Positions 41,160 through 51,693 of a stretch of 64,000 nt of DNA are shown in pieces; position 1 is the stretch's first letter; every line of letters begins with the position of its first letter. The notes beneath the pieces were generated by a model, which worked only from the letters and a program-made list of their open reading frames with translations, ran no database searches and was not told the DNA's origin. The position numbers and the translations under genes were made by a program. This DNA is from Pedobacter sp. Leaf41 (GTDB lineage Bacteria > Bacteroidota > Bacteroidia > Sphingobacteriales > Sphingobacteriaceae): NCBI RefSeq assembly GCF_001422545.1, contig NZ_LMLE01000001.1, positions 63,373-127,372 of the forward strand, read 5' to 3'.

Positions 41160-44100
41160 CTAATTCAATGTAAATCTCAAACTGAAGCCGAAATTGCTAA
41201 AGGCAGTATTAAACGTTTGCGAAGTATAAGGCTTTGTAATGTTTGAATCGTAAAATAATTTGATGTTGAATTTTTGATTCAACACGTAATCAACACTAGG
41301 TCTTAAAGTAATGTTCTTCGCTCCAGATGAAATTTCAGCTTCAGTTACATCGGCACGATAAATAACCGTTTTGTTGTCACGAATGGCTACATCCAATTTA
41401 AAGTCCATGTTATTATCCATTTTTAGGCTCTTAAACCACCCAAATGGAAAACGGAATTTATTGGTCCGGTAACCCAAACCTAAAACCATATTGTTTTCAG
41501 AAAGCTGAGCCAATTGACTATTAGCCAAACTTAAGCCTAACAACCTCGATCTGTTCAACTCAAAAGTTGCGGTCAGGTTATTTTTAAAACGGGTATCTAC
41601 ACCAATCAATGGAGAAAAATATTCAGAAATGGTTACTTGGGCAAACTGATATTCTGGCAAGAAATTATTATTTGCATCTCTATTTACAGAGAAACCATTA
41701 CTTTCTTCATACCTCAACAAGGAATTAAAACCATTGATATTATAGGCTGAACGATAACCATGACGAATATCTACAGAAGAAAATTTATCGGCAATGAAAG
41801 GGATTCTTGTTAAACCATTGTAGGTTAAGGTCCAGTTTGGCAGCGGAATACGAGGGAAAGCATTGAGCTTCATTTTACCAGGATCTTTTCCGGTATATGC
41901 CGCCATAAAAGCCGAAATAATTACATCCTGACTTTCCTTACTATAGCCATCAGCATAACCAGCCGTTTGTGCGCCAGAATTTGGATTTTGTGCACCCAGC
42001 CTTCTGGAAACAATAATCCTGTTTGCCATAAACTGGTTAAACAAAGTAGAGATGATGCTCGAATTTTTTTCTTTAAAGGCCGTTCCCAATGCGATGTATG
42101 AAATGCTATAATCACCGGTAGTGATAGCACTCAAATTTTCAAATGAACCTACGCTGGCTTCGTATCTAAAGTTGGTAGAAAAATTTCGGGTCTGCGCTTT
42201 GTTTGCTCTTAATGTAATGCGCAAATCTTTAAAAGGTTCTATCTGGCCAGTAAACTGCAAATCCTCTCTTAATGTATTTACATATAGTTGCGTTTGCAAA
42301 GTATCGGTAGTTAACCACCCATTGTTTAAGGCCATATCACGAATATCGCGTTGACTACCAAAAGCAAACCCTAAACCAGGAGCGCCAGTTGCATTATCAA
42401 TTCCAAAATATTTTGTAGTTGGTAAGTAACCTGGCAAAAATATTCCTTTGGTTTGAACGTAATTGGCATTTAAATTTTTAACGCTGGTTAATAAATTGAT
42501 GAAGAAGTTTTTAACTTTTGCGCCATCTTGATTGCTCCCTGCATTTCTGATGAACCCAAATTTGTTGTAAAGCGTAACCAAATTCAAACTTGGGTTAACC
42601 TGAAGATTTCTGCTGTTTTGGATAGTGTTTCCTAAGTTGATATTTGGATCCAAAAGGGTAGATAATGGTTCGGTTTGCCAGTTAAAGTTGGTTCCGTAAC
42701 GTGTTTTAACAGTTACCCAATTCATGCCAGGAATTTTATCAATTGGCAGGTTGTAAGTTACATTTAAGTTGTGGTTATAATCAGTTGTACGGCCTAATCG
42801 TTTTAAGTTTTGCCAAACGGTATCGCGTTTCAAACCTTCTAATCTTCCATCTGGTTCATCAATGATGGAGTAGTTCGTGGCATTAAAGTCGAGCTGTAAT
42901 GAACGGGTTAAATTCCAGGCAATGCCATAAATTCTGCTCATTCTAAAGTTTTTGTTGAATGTAGTTCCAAACCCATTCTGATAAATTGGGATGGAATTGT
43001 TAGGGTCGTTATTCCTTAAAGTATTTTCCGAATATAACCGATCAACATCTATCCTAAAATTAATGGCGCTAGGGAAAATGCTGAAGTTAAAATCGCGAAC
43101 CAGCGCCAACATATTCGATTTAATAATCTTTTCGAAAGGAGCATAAGTTTTCGCTTCTTTGGCATAGCTATATTGAAGCGAGCCTCTGTAGGTATTCTGA
43201 ATACTGCTTTGATTGATGAAATCGCGGTGGTTATATTCAGTGAATGCATAACTCACCGCAAAGTTTTCAATATCCCAAAGGCGAACAGGTTTGCTATTGT
43301 TAATGCGTTCCTTGCGTACATTGGTAAAGTTAATTCCTCTACGAATGGTATAATCCTGCGAGAAGTTTAAAATAGAATCTTTTTGCGCTTTTGTAGATTG
43401 ATCGAGTGCATTTTTGAGTTCGATATCTGGTGTACGCGGATTAAACTGCGGCGTAGATACCTGTTTCGAATAGTTTACAAACATCGGAATCTTCACACCC
43501 GATTTTTGCGGCAAAAATTTACCTAATTCAACCGCCGATGATACATCCAGCAGCACATTATCTGCCCGGTTACGTTCGCTCACTTTCGAATCAATGGTTC
43601 CGAAACCAATCGTTGATTTACTTCCAGAAATATTAACATCAGCAAAATCTGCTAGTTTTAGGTTCAATCTGGCTGTTGCTGCCCAACCACCGCGTTCATC
43701 AAATTCCGTTAAACGCATCTCATTAAACCAAATCAAAGCATTTTTATCCAAACCGTCATCAGCTTCTGCATTGGCTAAACCACGTAACGGATTTTTAACA
43801 CCCAACATGTAAACCCTTACTTTACTCATGTCTGGCTGGCCTTTAACTACAATGGTTCTGTCGCCATCAGTGTAAGTAAACGGAACGTTAATTGGCCATG
43901 GCTGTCCACTGCTTTGTTTTGCTACGTTTCGGGCAAGTTTGGCATTTTGAAATAAGGTTAAATCAATATCCATCCGGTTGGCTTCTGGCCATATCGCATC
44001 CGGATCGCTTGTGCCTGGCTGCGTAACCTTCAACGGCATTACATATTCGTAGTAGTTGTCCTGATTGTCTGTACCGATTCTTAAAAACGCCGCAACATCT

Positions 44101-47100
44101 CTATCATTTAATATCTGATTATTTACTGCCTCTGCATGGACAAACATTTCTAAACGCTTATACGATCTGAAGTCGCTGTAAGCGGTTTTAAATGCCGAGC
44201 GCCCGTAACCATCACGTAAGTTTTTTACCGTTACCGAAAGCGATTGTTCATTTAAACGGGTATCGCCCCTGTAGTTAGAGTAATCACGCTCACGCAAAAT
44301 GCCCGGAGGCGTAACATAAGGGATTGGAGAACGTTTACCGTTTTCTTCAATATTTACGGTAGAAACCTCGATGGTAGAATTATCTGGAGTTAAAGCCGGT
44401 AACGATGGATCAACAATTACTTCATCGGCTTCGTTTTTGGCATTGAATTCTCTCCACTCACCACGAATTAACTGCAGTTTAGCGAAACGCAAAATGGTCG
44501 TATCAGCAAAGTTTGTCATAAACATTCTGAAAAAACGAATGGATTTGAAATCCTGAATGTTCCCCACTCTCTTTTGATATTGGGAGATTGGTACACGGAA
44601 CTGATACCAGGTTGCAGCCTGCGTATTTCCGTTTGCCAGCTTAACCTGCGAGGTAACTTTGTCCGTAACAAAATTCTGGCCTACCACTAAATCGTTCTGG
44701 CGCATAGAAACTTTGTATTGAAAGTACTCATCGCTCTGCGTCATGTTGTTGTCGCGATTGATATCTTCACCATCAGGCAATGCTGTTGATGCAGAATTTT
44801 CGATGCCGAGTTCTTCCTGAGATTGTTGTGAAGTTTTTGAGTTTCCTTCTGGACCATTATATTTCTCGTAACGCTTCAAAATGCCAGCATTAATGGCGTC
44901 CAATTGCGGACCTCTGAAATAGGTATAGTTATCTGATGATGGATCGGCATCGATAAGTGCTGCTGCGGTGCCATTTAATTGTGCTTTGATTTGATTGATG
45001 GCTGTGGCAAACTTTGTTTTTTCATTCGCATCTGATAAACCATCTAAACCCACATCTTGCGCCCTTCTGGCATCTGGATCGTTATCGAAAGCCTGGATTA
45101 CCGGTTGTAATTTGGGTACTCTTCCCCAATTGGTTACATCATATTTAGATGGGTCTTCGCCTGCGGGCAAACCATTTTCCAATGATTTCCGTCCGTCTTT
45201 TAAAATATCTTCTGAAATATTACCAAGATTGAAGAAAAGATCGCCACCGGCGGTATTTGATTTGTTATAAATGAATGGATCAAGCACCCAAAATTCGATA
45301 AAACCTACGTTTAAGGCTTCAAAATCATTGGTCTCGATTTTACGTTGGAAACCACCCCATTTTGTTCTTGGAGCAATAAACCTTCCGTCGGGCTGAAAGC
45401 CAGTAGTTACATAGTTGTAAGGACCACGAACGGTTGGATAATAAGCCACATCCAAAGTAGTGATGTTTAATGCCTGTCCGGTTGCGGTTTCTTTGAATGG
45501 GAACACCTCCTGCTCAATCACTTCCCTTACGTAGTGGTTAGAAAGTTCGTTTCTGTTATTCCTGATGTTTGCTGGAGTAGTAGATGCTGCCGAATTATAG
45601 AACGTAGGATCGATATTATAAAAAGCGATTCTCGCTCTGTTGTATCCATATTCTAAATTATCAACCAATTGCGATTCAGCGAAATCTTGTGGCGTTCCTG
45701 AAAGTTGCCAGGAGATAGCGCTTTTCAAATCGATAATTGATCGCGATGCTTCAAAATCGTCCAGGTAACTTACTCCATTTCTGCTACCAGCAAAGTTTAA
45801 AGCCCTCGGGTGGCCAGGAATAAGTTGAGCATACTCGCCGTAAAAATTAACACTTGACGGTGCTTTAGTAGATAAAAACGGCAGCTTGTCTACTAATTTT
45901 GTTAAAAATCTTGATGGCGAACTGTAATTAATATCTGCACCCCAAATGGTGTTGGAAATAGGTTCTTCGCCTAAATTTACTTTTTGCGTAAGCGGCTTTT
46001 CAGTCAGGTTCATGATTGTACCACCCAAATTCAGCTTGTTATTTACACGATAATCTAAACGCGTTCCAAAAAGCGACCGTTGTTGAAGTCCAAATAATTC
46101 GTTGTTTTCGGTTGTAATTCTTATTGGCTGGCCAGAAGTAAGCAAAGCCTGATTAATGATACTTACTCTTCCACCCTGATAATCAACAGTAAAATCAACA
46201 CCTTCAGTTAAAGGCATTGTACCCGCAAAAACCTTTACCGAACCTTCAGGAACATTGATTGCATTTAAGCTGAACTCCGACGAAATTTCTGATTGATAAT
46301 TACCTTTTAAAATGTATCTGTTTTGATTTTGAAAAAGCTGCTTGGCTATGGTTTGCGTCGAGTCGTAAAGTGCGGTAAAGGTATATTTATCAATTAACGC
46401 TTGCTCGCTTGGCGAAAATTTCGAAGCTAAATCCTTCCCAAAAGGTTCTATTAACGGAAAAATAATTCTACCATTTGCCGGATCGATGGTGATGTAACCG
46501 GTATTGGTGTTGTTGGCTAAGGCGGCTAAACCTGTGCTCGAAAGGTTTGATCCAAACGGACTGTTTAGGTTTTGGCTGCTGGATGAAAAGTACGAGCCGA
46601 ATGCATTATTGGCGGCCACAAAATCGAAAATCCCATCAGGTTTTCTTTCGTTCTGTTGATTTAATCTATCAAATTCAGTTAAGGCAATCCACTGTTTATT
46701 GGCTGTATTTTGCCCTTCAGTCATGATGGGTTTTTCTACACCAGTTTCGTTATCAATCCTAAAAATATCCAGTTTAAAATTTACCGGACTAATCTGGTAT
46801 CCACCAATGGAATAGATGTTTTTCATCATCAAATCCCAAGTTGGCAAATTGATTTTGTTGATATCGTTCTTAAGCAATTTTGCGTAAAGTACCTTAGGAT
46901 TCGCTGCATCGAAACTTACATCGGTAGAAAATTCACCCACCTGATATTCTACGCCATTGTAGGTATAACGATAGGCAACCGCCAAAACTTCATCTCCGTT
47001 TAGGGGGTTATTTAAAGAGATGTAACCCAATTGAGGCTGGAAAGTAAACTCCCGTTCGGTTAATTTTCTGGCGTAAGTAAGTTTAGCAAAGTTATCGGTA

Positions 47101-48356
47101 ACGCCGGTAGATTGGAAGAATGAAATAACGGCATTGGAATTGGTAAATCTGGCCGCCCCACCCTGAAAAGTATTTAATTGCGCAACTAAGTTGTTTGATT
47201 GCTGTGGGAAACCTGTTGCCGTAGACCCGGCAGGTAAACCCGAAGTTCCACCGGTAAGCAAAGTATTGTTATAAGGTTGATTTTCGCCCAAATCCAATAA
47301 ACCCAAAACATCTCTCGAATCGGTTGTTGATCCCGCTTTATTGGTAATCCAAACCTCTATCTTAGTAATTTGAATAGGAGAGGTTATAATAGGTGCATTT
47401 GCTAAATGTTTGTTGTAATTGTTGCGAAAATACTGCGCTAAAAAGAAGTGTTTATTCGCTTCATAACTATCTGCACTTACCCTAAATTCATTTTGTTGCG
47501 CACCATTTGTAATACGAAGCTCTCTCGATTCTGACTTTTGTTGTGTGTAAACACTTGTTACGCTAAGTTTACCAAATTGTAATTGCGTTTTTAGACCAAA
47601 AAGTGCTTGCGTACCTGTAATTAATGAGGTATTTAAAGGCAAGCTCACATTACCTGCTTCAATTTTTTTGATGATATCATCGGCACCGCCCGTATAATCC
47701 AGTTTAATTTGGTTTTCAAAATCGAATTGGGCTTCAGTATTGTAATTGCTTCTTATTTTAAGTTTTGTACCAATGTTTCCAACCAAATCCATTTGAATTC
47801 TTTGGTTAAAATCAAAATTGGTTTGTACACGCTGACGTTCGTTGAAAAGCGGATTTTCGTTTTTATTTATCCGACCGAGGAAAGTTAATTCTGCTTCACC
47901 ACGAGGTTGAATATCAATTGTAGTTCCACCGAAAAGTTTTTCGAAGGCTTTACTATTCACCTGAATTTTCGGAATGATGCCTGTATTACGGTAATCGCTA
48001 ACCTCTGCATTGGAAATACTTCTCCAGTTACCCCTCTTAATTTCGCTATTTACTAAACGTGAGTATTCATCAATTGTTAAGTACTGCGTTTGCGTAACGT
48101 ATTTGTCGCCAATGAGTTCTTTAACAATGTATCTTTTGTTTTTTGCATCGTATTCTACAAGCCTTTTAACATTATTGGGTAATGGATAAAAAGGATTGGT
48201 TGATGAACCTAAACCAAGGAGTTGTTTTTCGCGTAAGCCAAAGTTATTTTTAAGCGTAGCTGTATCAGCTTTGCCCGGAACAGCTTGAGAGAAGGCGTTT
48301 TTAGTAGCAAATAAGAAAAGTGGGATGAGAAATAGGAGTGTAGAAATTCTCTTCAA
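41160..48356 (-). CDS. sprA: SprA, type IX secretion translocon / gliding protein
   Basis: 2398 residues, one of the longest single-barrel outer-membrane proteins known; SprA forms the type IX secretion pore. A signal peptide (ending AFSQA) is followed by SprA-specific stretches such as LFGGTTIDIQPRGEAELTFL (20 residues), NFDFNQRIQMDLVGNIGTKL, NFAGSRNGVSYLDDFEASRS and RALIWFNEMR-like repeats (KNALIWFNEMRLTEF). The end FSNFGFSLRFTLN is a normal beta-signal. Length agrees with the family (about 2400). It is third in the leftward maeB-ruvA-sprA run, 12 bases after ruvA. Confidence 0.97.
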   Translation of the reverse strand: MKRISTLLFLIPLFLFATKNAFSQAVPGKADTATLKNNFGLREKQLLGLGSSTNPFYPLPNNVKRLVEYDAKNKRYIVKELIGDKYVTQTQYLTIDEYSRLVNSEIKRGNWRSISNAEVSDYRNTGIIPKIQVNSKAFEKLFGGTTIDIQPRGEAELTFLGRINKNENPLFNERQRVQTNFDFNQRIQMDLVGNIGTKLKIRSNYNTEAQFDFENQIKLDYTGGADDIIKKIEAGNVSLPLNTSLITGTQALFGLKTQLQFGKLSVTSVYTQQKSESRELRITNGAQQNEFRVSADSYEANKHFFLAQYFRNNYNKHLANAPIITSPIQITKIEVWITNKAGSTTDSRDVLGLLDLGENQPYNNTLLTGGTSGLPAGSTATGFPQQSNNLVAQLNTFQGGAARFTNSNAVISFFQSTGVTDNFAKLTYARKLTEREFTFQPQLGYISLNNPLNGDEVLAVAYRYTYNGVEYQVGEFSTDVSFDAANPKVLYAKLLKNDINKINLPTWDLMMKNIYSIGGYQISPVNFKLDIFRIDNETGVEKPIMTEGQNTANKQWIALTEFDRLNQQNERKPDGIFDFVAANNAFGSYFSSSSQNLNSPFGSNLSSTGLAALANNTNTGYITIDPANGRIIFPLIEPFGKDLASKFSPSEQALIDKYTFTALYDSTQTIAKQLFQNQNRYILKGNYQSEISSEFSLNAINVPEGSVKVFAGTMPLTEGVDFTVDYQGGRVSIINQALLTSGQPIRITTENNELFGLQQRSLFGTRLDYRVNNKLNLGGTIMNLTEKPLTQKVNLGEEPISNTIWGADINYSSPSRFLTKLVDKLPFLSTKAPSSVNFYGEYAQLIPGHPRALNFAGSRNGVSYLDDFEASRSIIDLKSAISWQLSGTPQDFAESQLVDNLEYGYNRARIAFYNIDPTFYNSAASTTPANIRNNRNELSNHYVREVIEQEVFPFKETATGQALNITTLDVAYYPTVRGPYNYVTTGFQPDGRFIAPRTKWGGFQRKIETNDFEALNVGFIEFWVLDPFIYNKSNTAGGDLFFNLGNISEDILKDGRKSLENGLPAGEDPSKYDVTNWGRVPKLQPVIQAFDNDPDARRAQDVGLDGLSDANEKTKFATAINQIKAQLNGTAAALIDADPSSDNYTYFRGPQLDAINAGILKRYEKYNGPEGNSKTSQQSQEELGIENSASTALPDGEDINRDNNMTQSDEYFQYKVSMRQNDLVVGQNFVTDKVTSQVKLANGNTQAATWYQFRVPISQYQKRVGNIQDFKSIRFFRMFMTNFADTTILRFAKLQLIRGEWREFNAKNEADEVIVDPSLPALTPDNSTIEVSTVNIEENGKRSPIPYVTPPGILRERDYSNYRGDTRLNEQSLSVTVKNLRDGYGRSAFKTAYSDFRSYKRLEMFVHAEAVNNQILNDRDVAAFLRIGTDNQDNYYEYVMPLKVTQPGTSDPDAIWPEANRMDIDLTLFQNAKLARNVAKQSSGQPWPINVPFTYTDGDRTIVVKGQPDMSKVRVYMLGVKNPLRGLANAEADDGLDKNALIWFNEMRLTEFDERGGWAATARLNLKLADFADVNISGSKSTIGFGTIDSKVSERNRADNVLLDVSSAVELGKFLPQKSGVKIPMFVNYSKQVSTPQFNPRTPDIELKNALDQSTKAQKDSILNFSQDYTIRRGINFTNVRKERINNSKPVRLWDIENFAVSYAFTEYNHRDFINQSSIQNTYRGSLQYSYAKEAKTYAPFEKIIKSNMLALVRDFNFSIFPSAINFRIDVDRLYSENTLRNNDPNNSIPIYQNGFGTTFNKNFRMSRIYGIAWNLTRSLQLDFNATNYSIIDEPDGRLEGLKRDTVWQNLKRLGRTTDYNHNLNVTYNLPIDKIPGMNWVTVKTRYGTNFNWQTEPLSTLLDPNINLGNTIQNSRNLQVNPSLNLVTLYNKFGFIRNAGSNQDGAKVKNFFINLLTSVKNLNANYVQTKGIFLPGYLPTTKYFGIDNATGAPGLGFAFGSQRDIRDMALNNGWLTTDTLQTQLYVNTLREDLQFTGQIEPFKDLRITLRANKAQTRNFSTNFRYEASVGSFENLSAITTGDYSISYIALGTAFKEKNSSIISTLFNQFMANRIIVSRRLGAQNPNSGAQTAGYADGYSKESQDVIISAFMAAYTGKDPGKMKLNAFPRIPLPNWTLTYNGLTRIPFIADKFSSVDIRHGYRSAYNINGFNSLLRYEESNGFSVNRDANNNFLPEYQFAQVTISEYFSPLIGVDTRFKNNLTATFELNRSRLLGLSLANSQLAQLSENNMVLGLGYRTNKFRFPFGWFKSLKMDNNMDFKLDVAIRDNKTVIYRADVTEAEISSGAKNITLRPSVDYVLNQKFNIKLFYDSNITKPYTSQTFNTAFSNFGFSLRFTLN

Positions 48357-48368
48357 AGGCCGTTAGAT

Positions 48369-48953
48369 CTATAAATTTTTTAAAGCTTGTTTAATTAGTT
48401 GCTCTACCGAAAGTGTTCCTTCTGTCCCTTTTAAAATCTGATCAATAGTTTTTTCGGCTGTTTGTTTGGCGAATCCGAGCATTACCAATGCAGATAACGC
48501 TTCATCTTTCACTGTATTGTATTGAGGCATAGAAATTAATGAATCTGCGCCTTCTTTTTTAAGCTTGTCTTGTAATTCCAATACCAAACGTTGCGCTGTT
48601 TTTGCGCCTAAACCCTTAATACGCTGTATTAGAGGATAATCGGCTTTAACGATTGCTGTTTGAATTTCAATTGGAGTAATGGAAGATAAGATCATTCTTC
48701 CTGTATTGGGTCCAATTCCTGATACGGATATGAGGTGTAAAAATAAACGGCGTTCGCCCTCATCGGCGAAGCCGTATAATGTATGTGCATCTTCTTTCAC
48801 ATGTAGCCAAGTGTACAATTTGCACCTTTCTGCATCGCCCAAAGCGCTATATGTGTTTAAAGAAATGTTAATATGATAGCCTATACCTCCGGCTTCAACC
48901 ACAACATATGCCGGGTTTTTGAACGTCAATTTACCATCAATATAGGCGTACAT
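48369..48953 (-). CDS. ruvA: Holliday junction branch migration protein RuvA
   Basis: 194 residues. RuvA binds the four-way junction and directs the RuvB motor. The OB-fold (MYAYIDGKLTFKNPAYVVVE, 20 residues; LHVKEDAHTLYGFADEGER), two helix-hairpin-helix motifs (LISVSGIGPNTGRMIL; IQRIKGLGAKTAQRLVLEL) and the C-terminal domain (ALSALVMLGFAKQTAEKTI) are all present. No ruvB or ruvC is next to it. Confidence 0.97.
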   Translation of the reverse strand: MYAYIDGKLTFKNPAYVVVEAGGIGYHINISLNTYSALGDAERCKLYTWLHVKEDAHTLYGFADEGERRLFLHLISVSGIGPNTGRMILSSITPIEIQTAIVKADYPLIQRIKGLGAKTAQRLVLELQDKLKKEGADSLISMPQYNTVKDEALSALVMLGFAKQTAEKTIDQILKGTEGTLSVEQLIKQALKNL

Positions 48954-49034
48954 TTCGATTTACAGTTTACGATTTTAGATTTAATAGCATGATCTTGTAG
49001 TTTTAGACCAAACCCGTGAGCATCCGAAATCTGT

Positions 49035-51353
49035 TTATTTTTTGTTTGTTTTTGTAAATATACCTTTTCGTTTTGATGAATCTGCAATTTCTTCTTTAGC
49101 CTGAACATCTACTACTGCAATAGTAACCATATTTACGATTTCTCGCACCGAACTTCCTAACTGAACAATATGAACAGGTTTGTTTAATCCAAGTAAAATA
49201 GGACCAACAGCTTCTGCACCTCCAAGTTCCTGTAATAGTTTGTAAGCAATGTTACCCGATTCTAAATTGGGGAAAACCAACGTATTTGCAGGCTCTTTAG
49301 CTAGAGTGCTAAATGGGAAATTTTCTTTTAATAAATCGTTATTAATGGCAAAGTTTCCTTGCATTTCTCCATCAACCACCACTTCTGGATGGTTTTTGTG
49401 AAGTAATCTGGCCGTTTCTCTAACCTTGTTTGGCGTTACACCATCATTCGAACCAAAGTTAGAATACGATAATAATGCAATACGAGGTTTAATGTTGAAT
49501 TGTTTTACCGATTTATCCAGCAATAGCGTAATATCTACCAATTCTTCTGCAGTCGGATCTACGTTAACGGTGGTATCACCAAAAAAGATCGGACCTTTTT
49601 TAGTCATCATCATGTACATTCCTGCCACACGTTTTACACTTGGATCTACACCAATAACGCGTAAAGCAGGTTTAATGGTCGATCCGTAATCTTTTGTTAA
49701 ACCAGAAATCATAGCATCAGCTTCGCCAAATTCTACCATCGATGCACCGTAATAATTACGGTCTCTCAATAATTTTGTAGCATCGTTTAATGAAATCCCT
49801 TTACGTTGACGTTTTTTGTACAGTGATTCCGCGTATAGTTTCGTTTTTTCGGGATTCTGCATTTGGTCGATGATTTCTACACCTTCCAATTCCAAAGCGT
49901 GTTCATCAATAATGGCCTGAATTTTTTCTCTATTTCCCAACAAGATAGGAATAGCAATATTATCATCCTTTACAATTTGAGCAGCTTTTAAAATTTTATA
50001 GTTGTCTGCCTCAGCAAAGACTACCCGTTTAGGGTCCATTTTAGCTTTGGTTGTAATCGAACGCATAATGGCATCGTCCAATCCTAAACGCTTTCTTAAT
50101 TCTTCGTTATAAGCATCCCAATCAGTGATGATTTTACGGGCTACGCCACTTTCAATTGCTGCCTTAGCTACTGCCGTAGAAACCTCCGTAATCAACCTAA
50201 AATCTACAGGTTTCGGAATGATATATTCCTTGCCAAATTTAAGGTTACGGGCATTGTAAGCCAAATTTACCGCCTCAGGAACCGATTTCTTTGCCAATTC
50301 GGCAATTGCTTTAACGGCAGCAATTTTCATGGGTTCGTTAATGCTTGTTGCACGAACATCAAGCGCGCCGCGGAAAATATATGGAAATCCTAAAACGTTG
50401 TTTACCTGGTTAGGATAATCAGAACGGCCAGTAGCCATAATGATATCTTTACGCGTTTTAATCGCCAATTCGTAAGCAATTTCCGGATTCGGATTTGCCA
50501 TTGCAAACACGATTGGGTTTTTTGCCATCGAGTTTAACATCTCAACAGTTACACAATCAGCAGAAGATAATCCGATGAAAACATCAGAATCTTTCATGGC
50601 TTCGGCCAAAGTGTCGATTTTTCTGTCAGTAGCAAACTCAGCTTTAATCGCGTCGAGCTTTTCACGGTCTTTACGGATTACGCCAGAACGGTCGCACATC
50701 ACGATGTTCTCTTTTTTAGCACCTAAAGAAACATATAACTTAGTACAAGAAATTGCAGCGGCGCCAGCACCGTTAACCACAATTTTAATCTTGTCCATTT
50801 TTTTCTTGATGATTTCGCAGGCGTTTAACAATGCAGCAGCAGAAATAATTGCCGTACCGTGTTGGTCATCATGCATCACCGGAATGTTCATTTCCTCTTT
50901 CAAGCGACGCTCGATTTCGAAACATTCTGGCGCTTTAATATCTTCTAAGTTAACACCACCAAATGTTGGCTCTAAAGCTTTAACGATTTTAACAAAATCA
51001 TCAACATTTTTAGTGTCTAACTCTAAATCAAATACATCAATATCAGCAAAAATTTTAAATAGCAAACCTTTGCCTTCCATTACTGGTTTCCCAGCTTCCG
51101 GACCGATATCGCCTAAGCCTAAAACGGCTGTACCATTACTAATTACCGCAACAAGATTCCCTTTTGCGGTATATTTATAAACATCTTCTGTATTCTCAGC
51201 AATTTTTAAACATGGCTCTGCAACGCCTGGAGAATAGGCAAGAGTTAAGTCTCTTTGCGAATTTGTAGGTTTTGTAGGTACTACTTGTATCTTTCCCGGA
51301 CGGCCTTGCGAGTGGTAATCAAGCGCATCTTGCTTTCTAGTGGTTTTACTCAT
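49035..51353 (-). CDS. maeB: NADP-dependent malic enzyme with phosphotransacetylase-like domain
   Basis: 772 residues. The N-terminal two thirds are malic enzyme, converting malate to pyruvate and CO2: LTLAYSPGVAEPCLKIAE, KGNLVAVISNGTAVLGLGDI (20 residues), MHDDQHGTAII and the nucleotide-binding VVNGAGAAAISC. The last 330 residues form a phosphotransacetylase-like domain (LRVIGVDPSVKRVAGMYMMM; DGEMQGNFA), normal for MaeB and thought to be regulatory. It heads the run with ruvA and sprA. Confidence 0.95.
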   Translation of the reverse strand: MSKTTRKQDALDYHSQGRPGKIQVVPTKPTNSQRDLTLAYSPGVAEPCLKIAENTEDVYKYTAKGNLVAVISNGTAVLGLGDIGPEAGKPVMEGKGLLFKIFADIDVFDLELDTKNVDDFVKIVKALEPTFGGVNLEDIKAPECFEIERRLKEEMNIPVMHDDQHGTAIISAAALLNACEIIKKKMDKIKIVVNGAGAAAISCTKLYVSLGAKKENIVMCDRSGVIRKDREKLDAIKAEFATDRKIDTLAEAMKDSDVFIGLSSADCVTVEMLNSMAKNPIVFAMANPNPEIAYELAIKTRKDIIMATGRSDYPNQVNNVLGFPYIFRGALDVRATSINEPMKIAAVKAIAELAKKSVPEAVNLAYNARNLKFGKEYIIPKPVDFRLITEVSTAVAKAAIESGVARKIITDWDAYNEELRKRLGLDDAIMRSITTKAKMDPKRVVFAEADNYKILKAAQIVKDDNIAIPILLGNREKIQAIIDEHALELEGVEIIDQMQNPEKTKLYAESLYKKRQRKGISLNDATKLLRDRNYYGASMVEFGEADAMISGLTKDYGSTIKPALRVIGVDPSVKRVAGMYMMMTKKGPIFFGDTTVNVDPTAEELVDITLLLDKSVKQFNIKPRIALLSYSNFGSNDGVTPNKVRETARLLHKNHPEVVVDGEMQGNFAINNDLLKENFPFSTLAKEPANTLVFPNLESGNIAYKLLQELGGAEAVGPILLGLNKPVHIVQLGSSVREIVNMVTIAVVDVQAKEEIADSSKRKGIFTKTNKK

Positions 51354-51376
51354 TACGTAACTTATTAGTGACGCCG

Positions 51377-51384
51377 CAAAGGTA
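51377..51384 (-). promoter_or_regulatory. -7 box of maeB
   Basis: TACCTTTG on the minus strand, about 24 bases before the maeB ATG; the classic TAnnTTTG(C) form. The -33 box is poor. Confidence 0.55.
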
Positions 51385-51653
51385 CAATTCTTTTACTAGG
51401 CAGAAAATAAATATCCAAGCAAAATAATTAATTCGAATCGGGCTAAAATTTTCTAACAATTTGGAACATAATAACAAACAGATAATTTGTAAAGCAACTT
51501 TACAAGCAAGAATAAATAGTCAATCCTTCTTTTCGCTTAATCTTTTTGTTCATTTTTCTGCTGAATTTGAATGTTGCTGCAACAAAAAGGATACCGCTGC
51601 AATAAGGTTTAAAAACAACAGATGGTGCTATAAAACTCTGGCTTACGAGCAGC
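51385..51653. other. Gene-free stretch between maeB and the phospholipase gene
   Basis: About 270 bases plus the hairpin that follows. It includes TGTTGCTGCAACA (51572-51584), set in an outer inverted repeat CTTTTTGTT/AACAAAAAG, and the motif GGATACCGCTGCAAT that is also found at about 12830. No convincing gene. Confidence 0.4.
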
Positions 51654-51684
51654 AACCTCGCAGTTTTTTAAAACCTGCGAGGTT
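51654..51684. repeat. AACCTCGCAG hairpin
   Basis: AACCTCGCAG pairs with CTGCGAGGTT around an 11-nt AT loop. It lies just beyond the stop codon of the phospholipase gene (minus strand) and may end its transcript, but has little T tract. The sequence style is that of hairpins repeated across Bacteroidota genomes. Confidence 0.6.
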
Positions 51685-51693
51685 TAAAATGAG

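Noticed and set aside
50575..51180. 201-codon ORF opposite maeB
   Set aside because: It lies fully antisense to the conserved malic enzyme domain and has no recognisable domain or start context.
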